Assembly: GCF_900104695.1 (NCBI RefSeq)
Contig: NZ_FNSW01000001.1
Span: 620,001-684,000, forward strand
Reading direction: 5' to 3'
Source of the DNA: Paenibacillus sp. GP183
GTDB taxonomy: Bacteria > Bacillota > Bacilli > Paenibacillales > NBRC-103111
Length of the DNA: 64,000 nucleotides
Under the pieces are notes generated by a model. The model was not told where the DNA came from. It made no database searches and saw only the letters and a program-made list of their open reading frames with translations. Positions 46,983 through 56,004 of the stretch are shown in pieces; positions within the stretch are counted from its first letter, which is position 1, and each line of letters starts with the position of its first letter. The translations under genes and the position numbers were made by a program.

Positions 46983-49166
46983 CTATTCTCCCTTTTTCAG
47001 ATGCTGATTGAACCATTTGAAGACACGGTTATAATAATCTTGTATATTATCACGTTGCCAAGTCCCCTGCCAATGATGTTCGCCTTTATAATAGATCAAT
47101 TCTGCTTTCTTTCCTAATCGACGTAATGATGAATAAATCATCCCAGATTCTATGAAACATATATGATCCTTAGTGCCCTGTACAATCAGGATAGGCGTTT
47201 GAACTTGATCAAATTCGAATAACGGTGAATTTCGGATATATCGCTCACGGTTTTCCCATATGTGATTGTTCAACATAAATCCTTGCCCGCCCTCGACCAT
47301 ACCAAAGAATGAATCAGGAGCATTTGGATCAAACAAAGTAGAAGCACTGATGAGATTGCCAATTCCTGCCGAAACCACCGCTGCACGGAAATGCTGTAAT
47401 TTTGATATACCTACAAGTGCTGCATACCCTCCATAAGAATGACCGATAATTCCAATGCGGTTAGCGTCGATATCAGGATGCTGTTTCAGGGCATTCACTG
47501 CCTCTTCTAACCCCATTGCAATTTCATCTGCGGGTTCATTTCCTTCAATAACTAAGTCAGGTAATAATACTGCGTATCCCCTTGACGCAAATAATTGATG
47601 ATTATCAACGGTGTGGTTCCATAAACCAAAAGTATGAAGCCTATCCGACAGTTTACCATGATACACTCGGATAATTACGGGGACGCGACCCTTTTTGTTT
47701 GGTGGTAGTAGAAGGGCACCGTGTAGTTCTCTCCCCTTTAGCTTCCATTGAAGTAGTTGTGCTACACCTAAGCTTTCTTTTGGAAAACTTGATAATTCGA
47801 CAATTTGGAAATTTACTTTCGTCTCTAAATTTATGACCCATAGTGCGGGGGGTTCATTAGCAGATTGGGCAATATAAACTATAAATTTATTGTTATTATT
47901 ATCCACAATGGTTGCACCGCCTACAAAAGCTGGATAATGGTGCCGGGGTTCCTCAAGTATTTTTTCAATCTCTCCTACAAGGAAATTGACTTTCCAAAAC
48001 CCATAAAGCATTTTGTCTGGGTCTTTTGTTTGCACAACTACATATCCAGATTCATGTTTATATGGAAGCATAGCAATGATTCGTTTATTTAGTTGTGGTG
48101 CCACATCAGTAATTTCACCTTCGTTATTTTTATATCTCCATAAACGACCATTTGATATCATAAGCGTATCTCCTTGTTCAAGAGGCACGGGTGCATCAAA
48201 TTCACGACCCAAATGAAGTTCCTTTCCATGTGATAGGGGTCGGGGATTGGGAGAGTCAGAAATATCTACAGTCCATAAGTTTCCGTCAGATAAGGGACCA
48301 CCTGTGGTAAATATAATCGAGTTGTCATCATATGCCCATGCAAAACTTAATCCATATTCCATCCGTATACTTTTTACTAAACAAGTTGAAACTTCTCCTT
48401 CTTGCGGGAAAACTGAAGCAATCCACAAATCGTATAAAACCTGTATACTATTGATATTTTCTTGACCAAGTGCACTAGTGAAAGCAATTTTTTTTCCATC
48501 ATTTGAAAGGATCATACCTACTGGATAATGACCTCCAGAAATCAACGTTGTTTCCCCAGTTTCTAGATCCAACCTAATTAAATCTGCACGATACCTCTCT
48601 ATCCAAGTATCTGTTTTTTGAAGTTCCTCAGTGTCAGAAGTATTTTCGGTGCTATAAACCTGAATGTTATTCCCACCTAGTAAATCCTGATTAATAAACT
48701 TCGATTCCATTCTAAAAGTTGAGTTATCTACATCATTAGATGGCATTGCCTTGAAAATAATTGATTTTCCATCTAACGTCCATATTGGGGCTTCAAAACC
48801 AAAAAAAGGACGAGCCCCAATTTTTGACGCTTGGGTCAGACTATTGTTGGATGGATCCCAGAGCCATAGGCGTGCTTCCCCATCTTTATCTGCAAAGAAA
48901 GATAATTTCGAACCATCAGGTGACCAAACACCGGACCAACTGCTTGAGGCATCGGGAAAGATGGGAAACGCCTTCTTATTTTCAAGATCACATACCCACT
49001 GGGAACATCCTTCAACACAAGTAGAAACACCTACTGATACCTCCTTAGATTTTAAGCCATCGACAGTAAAAGCTAACCATTGCCCATTAGGAGATACTAA
49101 ATAAGGAAAATTATGAGCGGGTTGTACCGTGTTCAAAACATCATCTAAAGTAAGAGGTTGAGACAA
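46983..49166 (-). CDS. S9-family prolyl oligopeptidase-like peptidase
   Basis: The 727-residue protein has an N-terminal seven-bladed propeller with TolB/DPP-like repeats (FPDASSSWSGVWSPDGSKLS, LSNDGKKIAFTSAL and others). The C-terminal alpha/beta hydrolase carries the nucleophile in IGIIGHSYGGYAALVG, Asp in PILIVQGTKDHICF and His in YYKGEHHWQGTW near the end. No signal peptide is seen. It probably acts as an aminoacyl- or oligopeptidase in the cytosol. The TTG start at 49166 follows GGAGG. It stands alone between two array repeats and is the largest gene in the array. Confidence 0.88.
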   Translation of the reverse strand: MSQPLTLDDVLNTVQPAHNFPYLVSPNGQWLAFTVDGLKSKEVSVGVSTCVEGCSQWVCDLENKKAFPIFPDASSSWSGVWSPDGSKLSFFADKDGEARLWLWDPSNNSLTQASKIGARPFFGFEAPIWTLDGKSIIFKAMPSNDVDNSTFRMESKFINQDLLGGNNIQVYSTENTSDTEELQKTDTWIERYRADLIRLDLETGETTLISGGHYPVGMILSNDGKKIAFTSALGQENINSIQVLYDLWIASVFPQEGEVSTCLVKSIRMEYGLSFAWAYDDNSIIFTTGGPLSDGNLWTVDISDSPNPRPLSHGKELHLGREFDAPVPLEQGDTLMISNGRLWRYKNNEGEITDVAPQLNKRIIAMLPYKHESGYVVVQTKDPDKMLYGFWKVNFLVGEIEKILEEPRHHYPAFVGGATIVDNNNNKFIVYIAQSANEPPALWVINLETKVNFQIVELSSFPKESLGVAQLLQWKLKGRELHGALLLPPNKKGRVPVIIRVYHGKLSDRLHTFGLWNHTVDNHQLFASRGYAVLLPDLVIEGNEPADEIAMGLEEAVNALKQHPDIDANRIGIIGHSYGGYAALVGISKLQHFRAAVVSAGIGNLISASTLFDPNAPDSFFGMVEGGQGFMLNNHIWENRERYIRNSPLFEFDQVQTPILIVQGTKDHICFIESGMIYSSLRRLGKKAELIYYKGEHHWQGTWQRDNIQDYYNRVFKWFNQHLKKGE

Positions 49167-49324
49167 ATCTTCATACCTCCATTCATAACTTTTTTGTTAG
49201 ATCCTATAATACCTTAATTTACGATATGCTCCGCGTATAACCTTATTCAATTATACCGCTCTTCAAAAAATAAAAAGGGATCCCCCCACGTACCAATCCT
49301 TTTTTTCTTGTCCAGCATATTCAA

Positions 49325-49412
49325 CATTTCTGCACGTTCGTAACAGGACCGAGATTAATCTGAGGTAGACTGTTGTGGTATTTTATTGAGCTATCGTACC
49401 CTTAGCTCAATA
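49325..49412 (+). repeat. Degenerate cassette-type repeat
   Basis: CATTTCTGCACGTTCGTAA (about 49326-49344) is a weak left half. GAGCTATCGTACCCTTAGCT (49388-49407) is a right half lacking one GT. The stop codon of the sigma-factor gene (49402-49404) lies inside the right half, so the repeat abuts the gene directly. Confidence 0.65.
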
Positions 49413-50361
49413 AATCTTGTCCCCAATTAATGCCCGGAACTTTGATGAGTTGTACAGGTATGTTTAATACTCGCCCTGCTTCAAAAAGTAGTTCTTTACA
49501 GAAATAGTATCCTCTATGTGCAACGATCCTTCCATTGTCTATCTGAAACTCCCTTATATCATGGAGAACTTCCCCTTGCTCAGTATCAACTTTCACTACA
49601 AACACAGTTTTCCCCCATAAATTTTCAACTGAAACATTTTGTATAGGTCCTTTATAAGCAAAAGAACCATTAATCATATCATCTTTAGAATATTCTTGGA
49701 ATCCGGGATTTGCATCATTATGTACAGAATCACTTAGTAATTCAACAATTTTACTTGAATCCCCATCCTTCATTATGTTCAACAAAGCATTTAGTAGGGT
49801 GTTATTTTGATCTGTATTATTCGAATCTTTTCCTTTCTTATTTACTGATTTTTTTCGTGCTCCAATATTCTCCCGAGCTCTGTGTAGAGCTGAGTATACA
49901 GCTCCTTCCGTAATTCTAACCATACCTGCAACCTCCTTGGCAGTGAATTGAAACACATCCATTAATAAAATCACTGCAATTTGGCGAGGAACTAAATGAT
50001 AAGCTAGTAGTTCTAGAGCTTCAATTATTACATGCGGGTCCATCGATTCACATGTATTTTCATTATGGAGATCATCTTGGTATGTATCTATATCTATTTT
50101 TTTCTTCCGTAATGTATCAATCCAAGAATTAGTTGCAATTCGAAAAATATATGATTTAGGTTTGAGTGGATGCCATAGCTGCGACATAGTTGCAAATGCT
50201 TTGAGAAGTGTTTCTTGAAATAGATCATCTCCATCCCATGGAGAGCCACTAATATATTTACAATAATTCCATAAAGACTGTCGATACGGTTCAATCATTT
50301 CCTCAAATTTTTGATTTAATACTCTAGCTTCTGATACAATCGGATCAATTTGATTTGACAT
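49402..50361 (-). CDS. ECF sigma factor with C-terminal SnoaL-like extension
   Basis: The 319-residue protein has sigma region 2 (SLWNYCKYISGSPWDGDDLF then QETLLKAFATMSQLWHP) and region 4 (LAYHLVPRQIAVILLMDVFQ then FTAKEVAGMVRITEGAVYSA, LHRARENI). After a charged linker, a domain of about 120 residues starts near 190 (NALLNIMKDGDSSKIVELLS ... FQIDNGRIVAHRGYYF), like the regulatory extensions of SigJ/ECF41-type sigmas. No anti-sigma gene is adjacent. GGAGGG precedes the ATG. Its first 29 codons and leader are duplicated upstream, fused to a VOC gene. Confidence 0.85.
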   Translation of the reverse strand: MSNQIDPIVSEARVLNQKFEEMIEPYRQSLWNYCKYISGSPWDGDDLFQETLLKAFATMSQLWHPLKPKSYIFRIATNSWIDTLRKKKIDIDTYQDDLHNENTCESMDPHVIIEALELLAYHLVPRQIAVILLMDVFQFTAKEVAGMVRITEGAVYSALHRARENIGARKKSVNKKGKDSNNTDQNNTLLNALLNIMKDGDSSKIVELLSDSVHNDANPGFQEYSKDDMINGSFAYKGPIQNVSVENLWGKTVFVVKVDTEQGEVLHDIREFQIDNGRIVAHRGYYFCKELLFEAGRVLNIPVQLIKVPGINWGQDLLS

Positions 50362-50410
50362 GCAATACCCTCCTAAAAGTAGTTGTTCAATAATAATGAC
50401 GTATTAAAAA
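50277..50410. repeat. Direct duplication of the sigma gene start (partner at 50942-51075)
   Basis: The 87 bp covering the first 29 codons (50277-50363) are identical to 50942-51028. Similarity continues into the leader for a further 45 bp with scattered changes. The two copies flank the repeat at 50.5 kb plus the VOC gene body, so one cassette-like unit lies between direct copies of its neighbour's start. Confidence 0.85.
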
Positions 50411-50482
50411 ATAATCTTAGTAATCCAATACACAATACATTCTTAATTTAACAAATAATTCTTTTTTTATAACTAATTATTC

Positions 50483-50539
50483 CACATAACTGCCTGTTAG
50501 CGGAGCAAAGGCTGCCATGCAGGCAGCCTTTCTAATATT
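50483..50539 (+). repeat. Cassette-type repeat: left half-site and hairpin
   Basis: CTGCCTGTTAGCGGAGCA (50490-50507) is followed by the perfect hairpin AAAGGCTGCC-ATGCA-GGCAGCCTTT (50507-50531). A right half-site is missing. It lies 33 bp downstream of the VOC gene stop and may also terminate it. Confidence 0.78.
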
Positions 50540-50571
50540 TTCTATCCAACTTTTATATAAGGGTAATCATA

Positions 50572-51027
50572 TTACTTACAGACCATCAGAAGATTACCGT
50601 CAGGATCTTTAAATACGAACCATTTCTCTGACTGTATCTCCGTTACAAGTTCAACATTATTATGTTTCATAAATTGATAGGATGCATAAATATCGTCAGT
50701 TTGAAACATAAAGGCAGGTGTTTTATAACTTGGAGCTCCCCCTGGCTCGTTGCCACCCCACATGGGCATTTGATCTAAAATAACAACAGGTCCATCCATA
50801 GGAAGTAAATACAGATGCTCAAATAAGATGTCGCCTTCGGGAGATACACCTAACATTCTGCAGTACCAATTTCTTGCTTTTTCAATGTTTCGAACTGGGA
50901 TGAACATTCCACCAACTTTGTTCTTAATAGGACTTTTCTCTGACTGTCGATACGGTTCAATCATTTCCTCAAATTTTTGATTTAATACTCTAGCTTCTGA
51001 TACAATCGGATCAATTTGATTTGACAT
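50572..51027 (-). CDS. VOC/glyoxalase-family protein with a sigma-factor N-terminus
   Basis: Residues 1-29 (MSNQIDPIVSEARVLNQKFE then EMIEPYRQS) are identical to the start of the adjacent sigma factor. After EKSPIKNK the rest is a single VOC domain: VGGMFIPVRNIEKARNWYCR, MLGVSPEGDILFEHLY, PAFMFQTDDIYASYQFMKHN and KWFVFKDPDGNLLMVCK. The ribosome binding site GGAGG and start are also copied from the sigma gene. The hybrid frame is open, so it could be expressed under sigma-gene control. The native VOC start has been replaced. Confidence 0.85.
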   Translation of the reverse strand: MSNQIDPIVSEARVLNQKFEEMIEPYRQSEKSPIKNKVGGMFIPVRNIEKARNWYCRMLGVSPEGDILFEHLYLLPMDGPVVILDQMPMWGGNEPGGAPSYKTPAFMFQTDDIYASYQFMKHNNVELVTEIQSEKWFVFKDPDGNLLMVCK

Positions 51028-51106
51028 CTATACGCCTCCTAAAAGTAGTTGTTCAATAATAAAGACGTATTAAATAATTAAAATCATACGGTCGAAATTT
51101 TATTTA

Positions 51107-52762
51107 CATGACCTATGCACTTCGTGGTAATACTTGGTAAACCTCCGGATTTGGTGTAACCCATAGGCGCATAAAACAATGATCCGGCCAAAAAAGATCA
51201 ATAAGTCTTGCAAAACTCTGCACTTGTGTGTCACAATCGATAGAGATTCGTTGAATGCCCTTGTGGTTTTTCAAATGAACCTGGCAACGAGTGTGGAAGA
51301 GGCCACGAACCATTTCGCCGTGGGTGTAGCCTTCCTCATCACTCGTTTTTTCTTTGTTTAATTCCAATTGTGCAATGGCTAAGAGGGTTTCTGTTACAAA
51401 CAACAGCTCGAAGTGTGCATGATGATGGGCTTCAGACTCAGAGTGACACTTCTCAAATCCAAGTTCTTGCTTGGCTGAGCGAAAAAAGATTTCAATTCGC
51501 CAACGTTTCACATAGGTTTGTAAAGCTTCCTTCGGAGCATCATGACGATTACTAATCAGCAGGTAAGCGCCTCTGTAAGTCGCTGGGGATTCATCTGAAT
51601 CGTTATCGATTGCTTCTACTTCGGAGAGTTTTTCATCTTCTTTTAGACGTATAGCAACAATAGCAGCAATTTGAACATATTTTTGTTTCGTGACTTCCTT
51701 GCCTTTTTTGTTTGTTGATTGGTAAGGGCGCTTGATATAAATTTGTGGGATCGCAATAGAAACTAAACCAGTAGAAGCTAATCTTGTTAACTCTTTAAAC
51801 ACTTCACGAATCAACATGCCGGGAGTCAACGGTACAAAACGTTCTCTATGTGTGATCGGTTCTATCACCTTACGAAATAAGGCTGTATTACGCTTGGCTT
51901 TCGTAACCCAATCAAATTGATGGGCTTCTAAAAAAGTGAAAAACGCCTTACATAAAAACCATCGATCCATGGCAATCCATAAACGACACGTAGTGGATTC
52001 ACGTAACATAAGTAGCATTTGCTTGGCTAAATCCAACTTTGTGAGGCCTTCGTCCTTGAACTCTGGTTTGTGCCAAACACTATAGAAAAGCGGATAAGCT
52101 AATCCATTCTTTAGAACAGCCTGGATGACCACAAGGTTCATTGCCCAAACATAGTTTTTGGTCGAATGGTCATAAAGCCAACTTAGAAAGGGAAGCTTTT
52201 TAGCATAAGGGTGGGCACTGTGAGTGTCATCCAGATTCACAACATCCCCTTCTTGCAAACAGGTTTCAGGCTCTTGTTGCAATCGTTCTACTCGTTTTTT
52301 ACCAAAGGTTCTCCAAGCGTAATGTGCAGAGAAAAACCGACTCAACGTATACTGCGCAAGCTTCCATGGTTTAAACATGATTTTCAGCAAAGCGTCTCTT
52401 TCAGCTAAATCTGCGATTTGATTAACCGATGAGCAGCTTGAAACCAACCCTATTACATAGAGAAAACAAATTAACCACGAAGGTGTTCCACAGCGTTTAA
52501 ATATGCCAGACTGGGTTAAGAGTAACGAGAAGTCAAAGCGATCCCATAATGTTTTTAAGATGGGAGCCCCAGCACATTCTCCATGTGACAAATTGCGAAA
52601 CTTTGGTTTTTGTAGCGCATTCATTGGGATTTCACCTATTATCTAGAAGATATACCTGTAACAACGGTATTCTTTTTGATTATTAAGGTGATTCTGAAAT
52701 GTCAAGACTTTTTTAAAAGATTTATGATTTACCAGAAACTTACACGAAGTGCATAGGTCATG
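51107..52762 (-). mobile_element. IS4-family insertion sequence, complete
   Basis: Perfect 20-bp inverted ends, CATGACCTATGCACTTCGTG at 51107-51126 and its complement at 52743-52762, enclose one transposase gene. TTATTTA is present immediately outside both ends (51100-51106 and 52763-52769), a 7-bp target duplication. The element is intact and probably recent. It inserted upstream of the VOC hybrid gene. Confidence 0.92.
51113..52624 (-). CDS. IS4-family transposase
   Basis: The 503-residue protein has the DDE triad. The first Asp lies in DVVNLDDTHSAHP (about 126-138), the second in LWIAMDRWFLCKAF (about 215-228), and Glu in the YREK-type motif YVKRWRIEIFFRSAKQELGF (about 375-394). It is full-length with no stops. 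The stop codon lies inside the terminal repeat. Confidence 0.93.
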   Translation of the reverse strand: MNALQKPKFRNLSHGECAGAPILKTLWDRFDFSLLLTQSGIFKRCGTPSWLICFLYVIGLVSSCSSVNQIADLAERDALLKIMFKPWKLAQYTLSRFFSAHYAWRTFGKKRVERLQQEPETCLQEGDVVNLDDTHSAHPYAKKLPFLSWLYDHSTKNYVWAMNLVVIQAVLKNGLAYPLFYSVWHKPEFKDEGLTKLDLAKQMLLMLRESTTCRLWIAMDRWFLCKAFFTFLEAHQFDWVTKAKRNTALFRKVIEPITHRERFVPLTPGMLIREVFKELTRLASTGLVSIAIPQIYIKRPYQSTNKKGKEVTKQKYVQIAAIVAIRLKEDEKLSEVEAIDNDSDESPATYRGAYLLISNRHDAPKEALQTYVKRWRIEIFFRSAKQELGFEKCHSESEAHHHAHFELLFVTETLLAIAQLELNKEKTSDEEGYTHGEMVRGLFHTRCQVHLKNHKGIQRISIDCDTQVQSFARLIDLFWPDHCFMRLWVTPNPEVYQVLPRSA

Positions 52763-52824
52763 TTATTTATTAAATTAATGTAATATTTTCCATGAAGTGT
52801 GCTACCTCGCAGCAGCCCTTCTGG

Positions 52825-52862
52825 CATTAAACTAATCTGCCCGTTAGCTCAACGCCCAGCAG
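52825..52862 (+). repeat. Cassette-type repeat, left half-site
   Basis: GCATTAAACTAATCTGCCCG and TTAGCTCAACGCCC (52825-52858) match the left half with a three-base insertion. It is the last array copy on this side. A GC-rich hairpin (GATCCGC/GCGGATC, about 52908-52926) follows 45 bp on. Confidence 0.7.
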
Positions 52863-52996
52863 TACATATGTATAAAAACCCCTATTTTGTGAAGAAGTAT
52901 AAATAAGGATCCGCGGCGGCGGATCTTTGTGTTTTGCTCAGATGTCTTGCTTCATACTGATTGATTCAGTTAAACCCCGAAAAATATTATCCGCAC

Positions 52997-53028
52997 AAAA
53001 TAAGCACCCCAAATGAAGTGCTTATTTT
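52997..53028 (-). terminator. Terminator after the 53.1 kb gene
   Basis: AAAATAAGCAC pairs with GTGCTTATTTT around a ten-base loop. It lies about 50 bp beyond the stop of the minus-strand gene at 53077. Confidence 0.7.
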
Positions 53029-53076
53029 CCAGTTAGGCATTCCAGACCACTCGATAGTTAGAAGCTGGGTGAAACA

Positions 53077-53385
53077 CTATGAAACAATGGTTTGAAGGTC
53101 TAAGCTGTCATTATGCCGCTGCGCCCATTTTAGACCAGTTGGGAGATCCGCTGTCGTTTTTCCATAACAGGTTAAAAACTTCATAACGTCGCCCTCAATT
53201 TCATATCTCCACCAAACGCCGCTAAGATGGATGAACCAATTTTTGTTATGACCGTATTTCCTTTCATGGAGCTGCAGATTACATTGATCTGTCAGTTCTG
53301 TGTAGGAAATATGTTGTACCCTTTCGCAGTATCGCTTGTGAGCATGTGTTGTTAAACGTATTTGGACATTCTCATATCTTTTCAT
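53077..53385 (-). CDS. Hypothetical protein, about 100 residues
   Basis: The 102-residue protein begins MKRYENVQIRLTTHAHKRYC then ERVQHISYTELTDQC. It is rich in His, Tyr and Trp (GVWWRYEIEGDVMKFLTCYG) with the segment AHKRYCERV near 15-23, a pattern seen in small toxin-like or phage-borne proteins whose role I cannot name. GAGAGGGGC precedes the ATG, and a hairpin terminator follows. The gene looks real from its signals. Confidence 0.6.
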   Translation of the reverse strand: MKRYENVQIRLTTHAHKRYCERVQHISYTELTDQCNLQLHERKYGHNKNWFIHLSGVWWRYEIEGDVMKFLTCYGKTTADLPTGLKWAQRHNDSLDLQTIVS

Positions 53386-53850
53386 AAGCCCCTCTCCCTA
53401 TATTGTGGATTATAAATGAGCCGCACCGAACATACACCTAAGAGAATCGGCTCATGATGGACCCCTTTCTCATTACTGTGATCTAGATCATCCATAAAAA
53501 GAAATACAGATTCGTTGATGGCGTAAGAAGTGCCTATTCTACGACTCTATCATACTCCCTTGACCTTTTTTGATATCCGTACTGTTATGATATGAGGTGC
53601 ACAAGCCAGCTGTTTGTATATCCAACCATTCGCAGCTAAATGTGCTAATTGTTTGTAACACGGCGTTTTTGAGCCGATTAGAACAACGGATGCCGCTTCA
53701 TTTCATAAATTGACAGGGTGTATAACCAAGGCTGAAATCTAGTTTTCTATCTTTGGTCATAAAATTAGACTTTTAGATATAGCATTTACCCAAGCATTTC
53801 CGAAATAAAAAAATATAGTATTGTATCTTGTTTGAAAGGAGTGAATGCGA
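53386..53850. other. Intergenic region
   Basis: No ORF with a credible start is seen. GAAAGGAG at 53834-53841 is the ribosome binding site of the following spore peptide gene, and AT-rich sequence before it likely holds a promoter. Nothing else was recognised. Confidence 0.4.
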
Positions 53851-53952
53851 ATGAGCGCAGTTGGAGGATTTGGATTTGGACGTCATATCGGTTTTATACT
53901 GGTTCTCTTTATTCTGTTAGTCATTATTCTTTCCACCGGATTCTTAATTTAA
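53851..53952 (+). CDS. YjcZ-family small sporulation protein
   Basis: The 33-residue peptide reads MSAVGGFGFGRHIGFILVLF then ILLVIILSTGFLI: a Gly-rich head and one hydrophobic helix, the YjcZ/SscA pattern of spore-associated peptides. GGAG lies nine bases before the ATG, and a strong terminator lies 80 bp downstream. It supports a spore-forming host. Confidence 0.82.
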   Translation: MSAVGGFGFGRHIGFILVLFILLVIILSTGFLI

Positions 53953-54031
53953 TAGGGTCATTGTCATGAAAGGTCCGAATACAAATAACCGCATTTGACG
54001 GATTTAATGCAGATACCGGTCAGAATTATCA

Positions 54032-54065
54032 GGTTAGCCAGTCAGTTCTGGCTGGCCTTTTTTTT
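54032..54065 (+). terminator. Rho-independent terminator
   Basis: GGTTAGCCAG pairs with CTGGCTGGCC around TCAGTT (54032-54057), followed by T8. It ends the transcript of the YjcZ-type gene. Confidence 0.85.
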
Positions 54066-54139
54066 GGCCGTTTCTATGTGCTGAGCGCCTTATTCGCAGC
54101 CCATCGGATACTTATTCGACATTAGACGGAGAACAACGG

Positions 54140-54313
54140 ATGACGTTACATTGTGAAGCTTTACCAAATGAAATTTGGGAAATACTAGATCTTAACTGCA
54201 ACTGTTATTCAAGCCGGCGTTATGGCGGTTGGCTTGTAACCATGGTGAAGGAAGATAGAACGGTCGATATGGAATCTTTACCCGCTCTTGATCTAGAAGG
54301 ATTCGGATGGTGA
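54140..54313 (+). CDS. Small hypothetical protein
   Basis: GGAGA lies seven bases before an ATG opening 57 residues, MTLHCEALPNEIWEILDLNC then NCYSSRRYGGWLVTMVKEDR, ending LEGFGW. It is soluble and acidic with a Cys-rich patch (LNCNCYSSRRYG). No family is recognised. Its TGA overlaps the start of a further small ORF at 54307. Confidence 0.45.
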   Translation: MTLHCEALPNEIWEILDLNCNCYSSRRYGGWLVTMVKEDRTVDMESLPALDLEGFGW

Positions 54314-54414
54314 ATAAGTCGGGGCCTACAGAAAAACCAACCAGCAGGAAACCAACATTGTTGAAGCTAGCGGAGAGCATGAAGAAAGTAAAACGCCGAA
54401 AAATGGCAGTGTAA
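54307..54414 (+). CDS. Very small basic ORF
   Basis: A 35-codon ORF (MVNKSGPTEKPTSRKPTLLK then LAESMKKVKRRKMAV) overlaps the end of the preceding small gene in the coupling arrangement ATGGTGA. It is strongly basic, like DNA-binding spore peptides, but the family is unknown and it may be chance. Confidence 0.3.
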   Translation: MVNKSGPTEKPTSRKPTLLKLAESMKKVKRRKMAV

Positions 54415-54632
54415 ATGGCAATGTAAAATCATCTGAAAACACAGACGCAGAAAGGGTTGAAGAACAATCTTTTGATTTAGAGGGCAATGTTAAGGGCATA
54501 ACGAGGGGAAGCCACCACCCAAATGGCTTACCTTGTTAACGAGTGGGTATGGCGCTAAACAAAGGTCAACATTATAATAAAAAAGACCGATTTACTCGAG
54601 CTCGACTGGTTGACTCTCAATGAGGGAATTAT

Positions 54633-55142
54633 ATGTCGATTGAAACCTGGATTAATGTTAGTATATCGTTTGGTACTGCAGCAACAGCTTTCTTCACGTA
54701 CTGATCAGCAAGGCATGCTGGTAAAATGATTCAAAATGCTGCGCGTCCTATTCTTACTATCACTCCGGATCGCTCTACTGGCCTCGAAAGTATTCATAAA
54801 CCCAAGACCACTATTCAAAACTTTGGACAGGGTCCAGCCATCATTGAAGAAATACAGTTTATCGGAACAGAACTCGTATGGGGTAAAAAGGAGGTTCCAT
54901 TTAGTAATTTGCAAAATCCTCAAAACTTTAAACCAGGTGAACCGATAATTGTAATGCCGAAGGAAATTATCGGACCGGGCAAGGTTTTAGAACAGGACTT
55001 CAGACCACCTATACTCAATTCTTTGGAGAGAAGCCATTTGTTAAGTACCATGTCACTTATAGAGATTATGTCGGTAACATTTATAACTGTACTTGTGAGT
55101 GGAACAATGAAAAAGGGAAATGGGATCATGCAGGCACTTAAT
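54633..55142 (+). pseudogene. Membrane-anchored hypothetical protein, stop and frameshift
   Basis: The frame reads MSIETWINVSISFGTAATAF FTY, then TGA, then continues in the same frame with SARHAGKMIQNAARPILTIT, TTIQNFGQGPAIIEEIQFIG and PKEIIGPGKVLEQDF. Near 55.02 kb it shifts. The frame ending at 55142 gives KYHVTYRDYVGNIYNCTCEW NNEKGKW, a natural C-terminus. The intact form would be a 165-residue protein with one N-terminal membrane segment and an outer beta domain. One nonsense codon and one frameshift break it. Confidence 0.65.
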
Positions 55143-55243
55143 AAACTAGGTGATGTTAAATGGACTTTTGGCCTAACTTCGCAACGGGCTGGGATCGTAT
55201 CGGGGTTAATGTCGAGCATGCTGTTTTTTCCGTGAAACAATGA

Positions 55244-55286
55244 AAAAACGGCCGCTGTTCGCATCATTTGCGACATGGCCGTTTTT
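55244..55286. terminator. Hairpin terminator, usable in both directions
   Basis: AAAAACGGCC (55244-55253) pairs with GGCCGTTTTT (55277-55286), with an inner GCGNC-type stem. It carries A-tract and T-tract on opposite sides. It follows the decayed gene ending at 55142. Confidence 0.75.
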
Positions 55287-55440
55287 CGTTTTTCTCCGGA
55301 TATCTCGGAATAATACTGAAAATAGGGGTTAGACATCTTCACAAAATTAGGAGTTTTTGTATGTATGTTCAATTTTAATGTTATGCTAAAACTTAATAAT
55401 CCTTCGAAAGTATGAGATGGCACACTGAGGAGTGATATTT

Positions 55441-55884
55441 ATGGAGAGTTGTTGTCAAACATCTAGCAAACTTAAAACCATCTACATTTACCCTTCTTGT
55501 GGGCAGAATGGAAAAAGCGTTCCACCAGTTACTCTTAAAGCATTGCTTAAACCTTCTGCATTGGAGATTTTCCAACCCGAATTATCATATGCTTTTTGCT
55601 CCACTCCTTCATGTGATGTTGTCTATTTTAGTGATACGCAAACCTTTAGCAAAGATACCCTCAAAGTCTCGGTTTTCCAAAAGGAGGATTCGCTGGATGT
55701 ACCCGTTTGTTATTGTTTTGGCTGGACGAGAGAGCGTCTAAAGGCAGTTCAAGATAAAAAACAACCAATTGACCATATTCGAGAACAAGTTCAAGCTGAT
55801 CGTTGTGGTTGTGAAGTCAACAATCCGCAAGGGTCTTGCTGTTTAGGCAATGTCACTGCATTTGTTCGTAACCTCGGCACGTAA
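55441..55884 (+). CDS. CopZ-like iron-sulphur/zinc metallochaperone domain protein
   Basis: The 147-residue protein matches the Fe-S/Zn N-terminal domain of CopZ-type proteins. Cys pairs lie at the start (ESCCQTSSK), then YPSCGQNGKSVPPVTLKALL, YAFCSTPSCDVVYF, VPVCYCFGWTRERL and a terminal DRCGCEVNNPQGSCCLG. These residues bind one zinc and a [2Fe-2S] cluster in the characterised homologue. No HMA copper domain is attached. It may deliver or detoxify metal. The ATG at 55441 follows GAGGAGTG; an ATT nine bases earlier is not the start. Confidence 0.8.
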   Translation: MESCCQTSSKLKTIYIYPSCGQNGKSVPPVTLKALLKPSALEIFQPELSYAFCSTPSCDVVYFSDTQTFSKDTLKVSVFQKEDSLDVPVCYCFGWTRERLKAVQDKKQPIDHIREQVQADRCGCEVNNPQGSCCLGNVTAFVRNLGT

Positions 55885-56004
55885 CAAGTAAACAAATTGA
55901 TATTAATACAAAACACAAATCGGGGCCTTTCTGTTGGTAAATGGCATTTGGGTTGATGCTCGGTTACATCCTTACAAAATATTGCATTATGTACATATGT
56001 AGGA

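Noticed and set aside
29055-52862. Classical integron attC sites
   Set aside because: The half-sites are direct (GTTAGC twice), not inverted R''/R' cores (RYYYAAC ... GTTRRRY), and no integron integrase is present. I keep only the organisational similarity.
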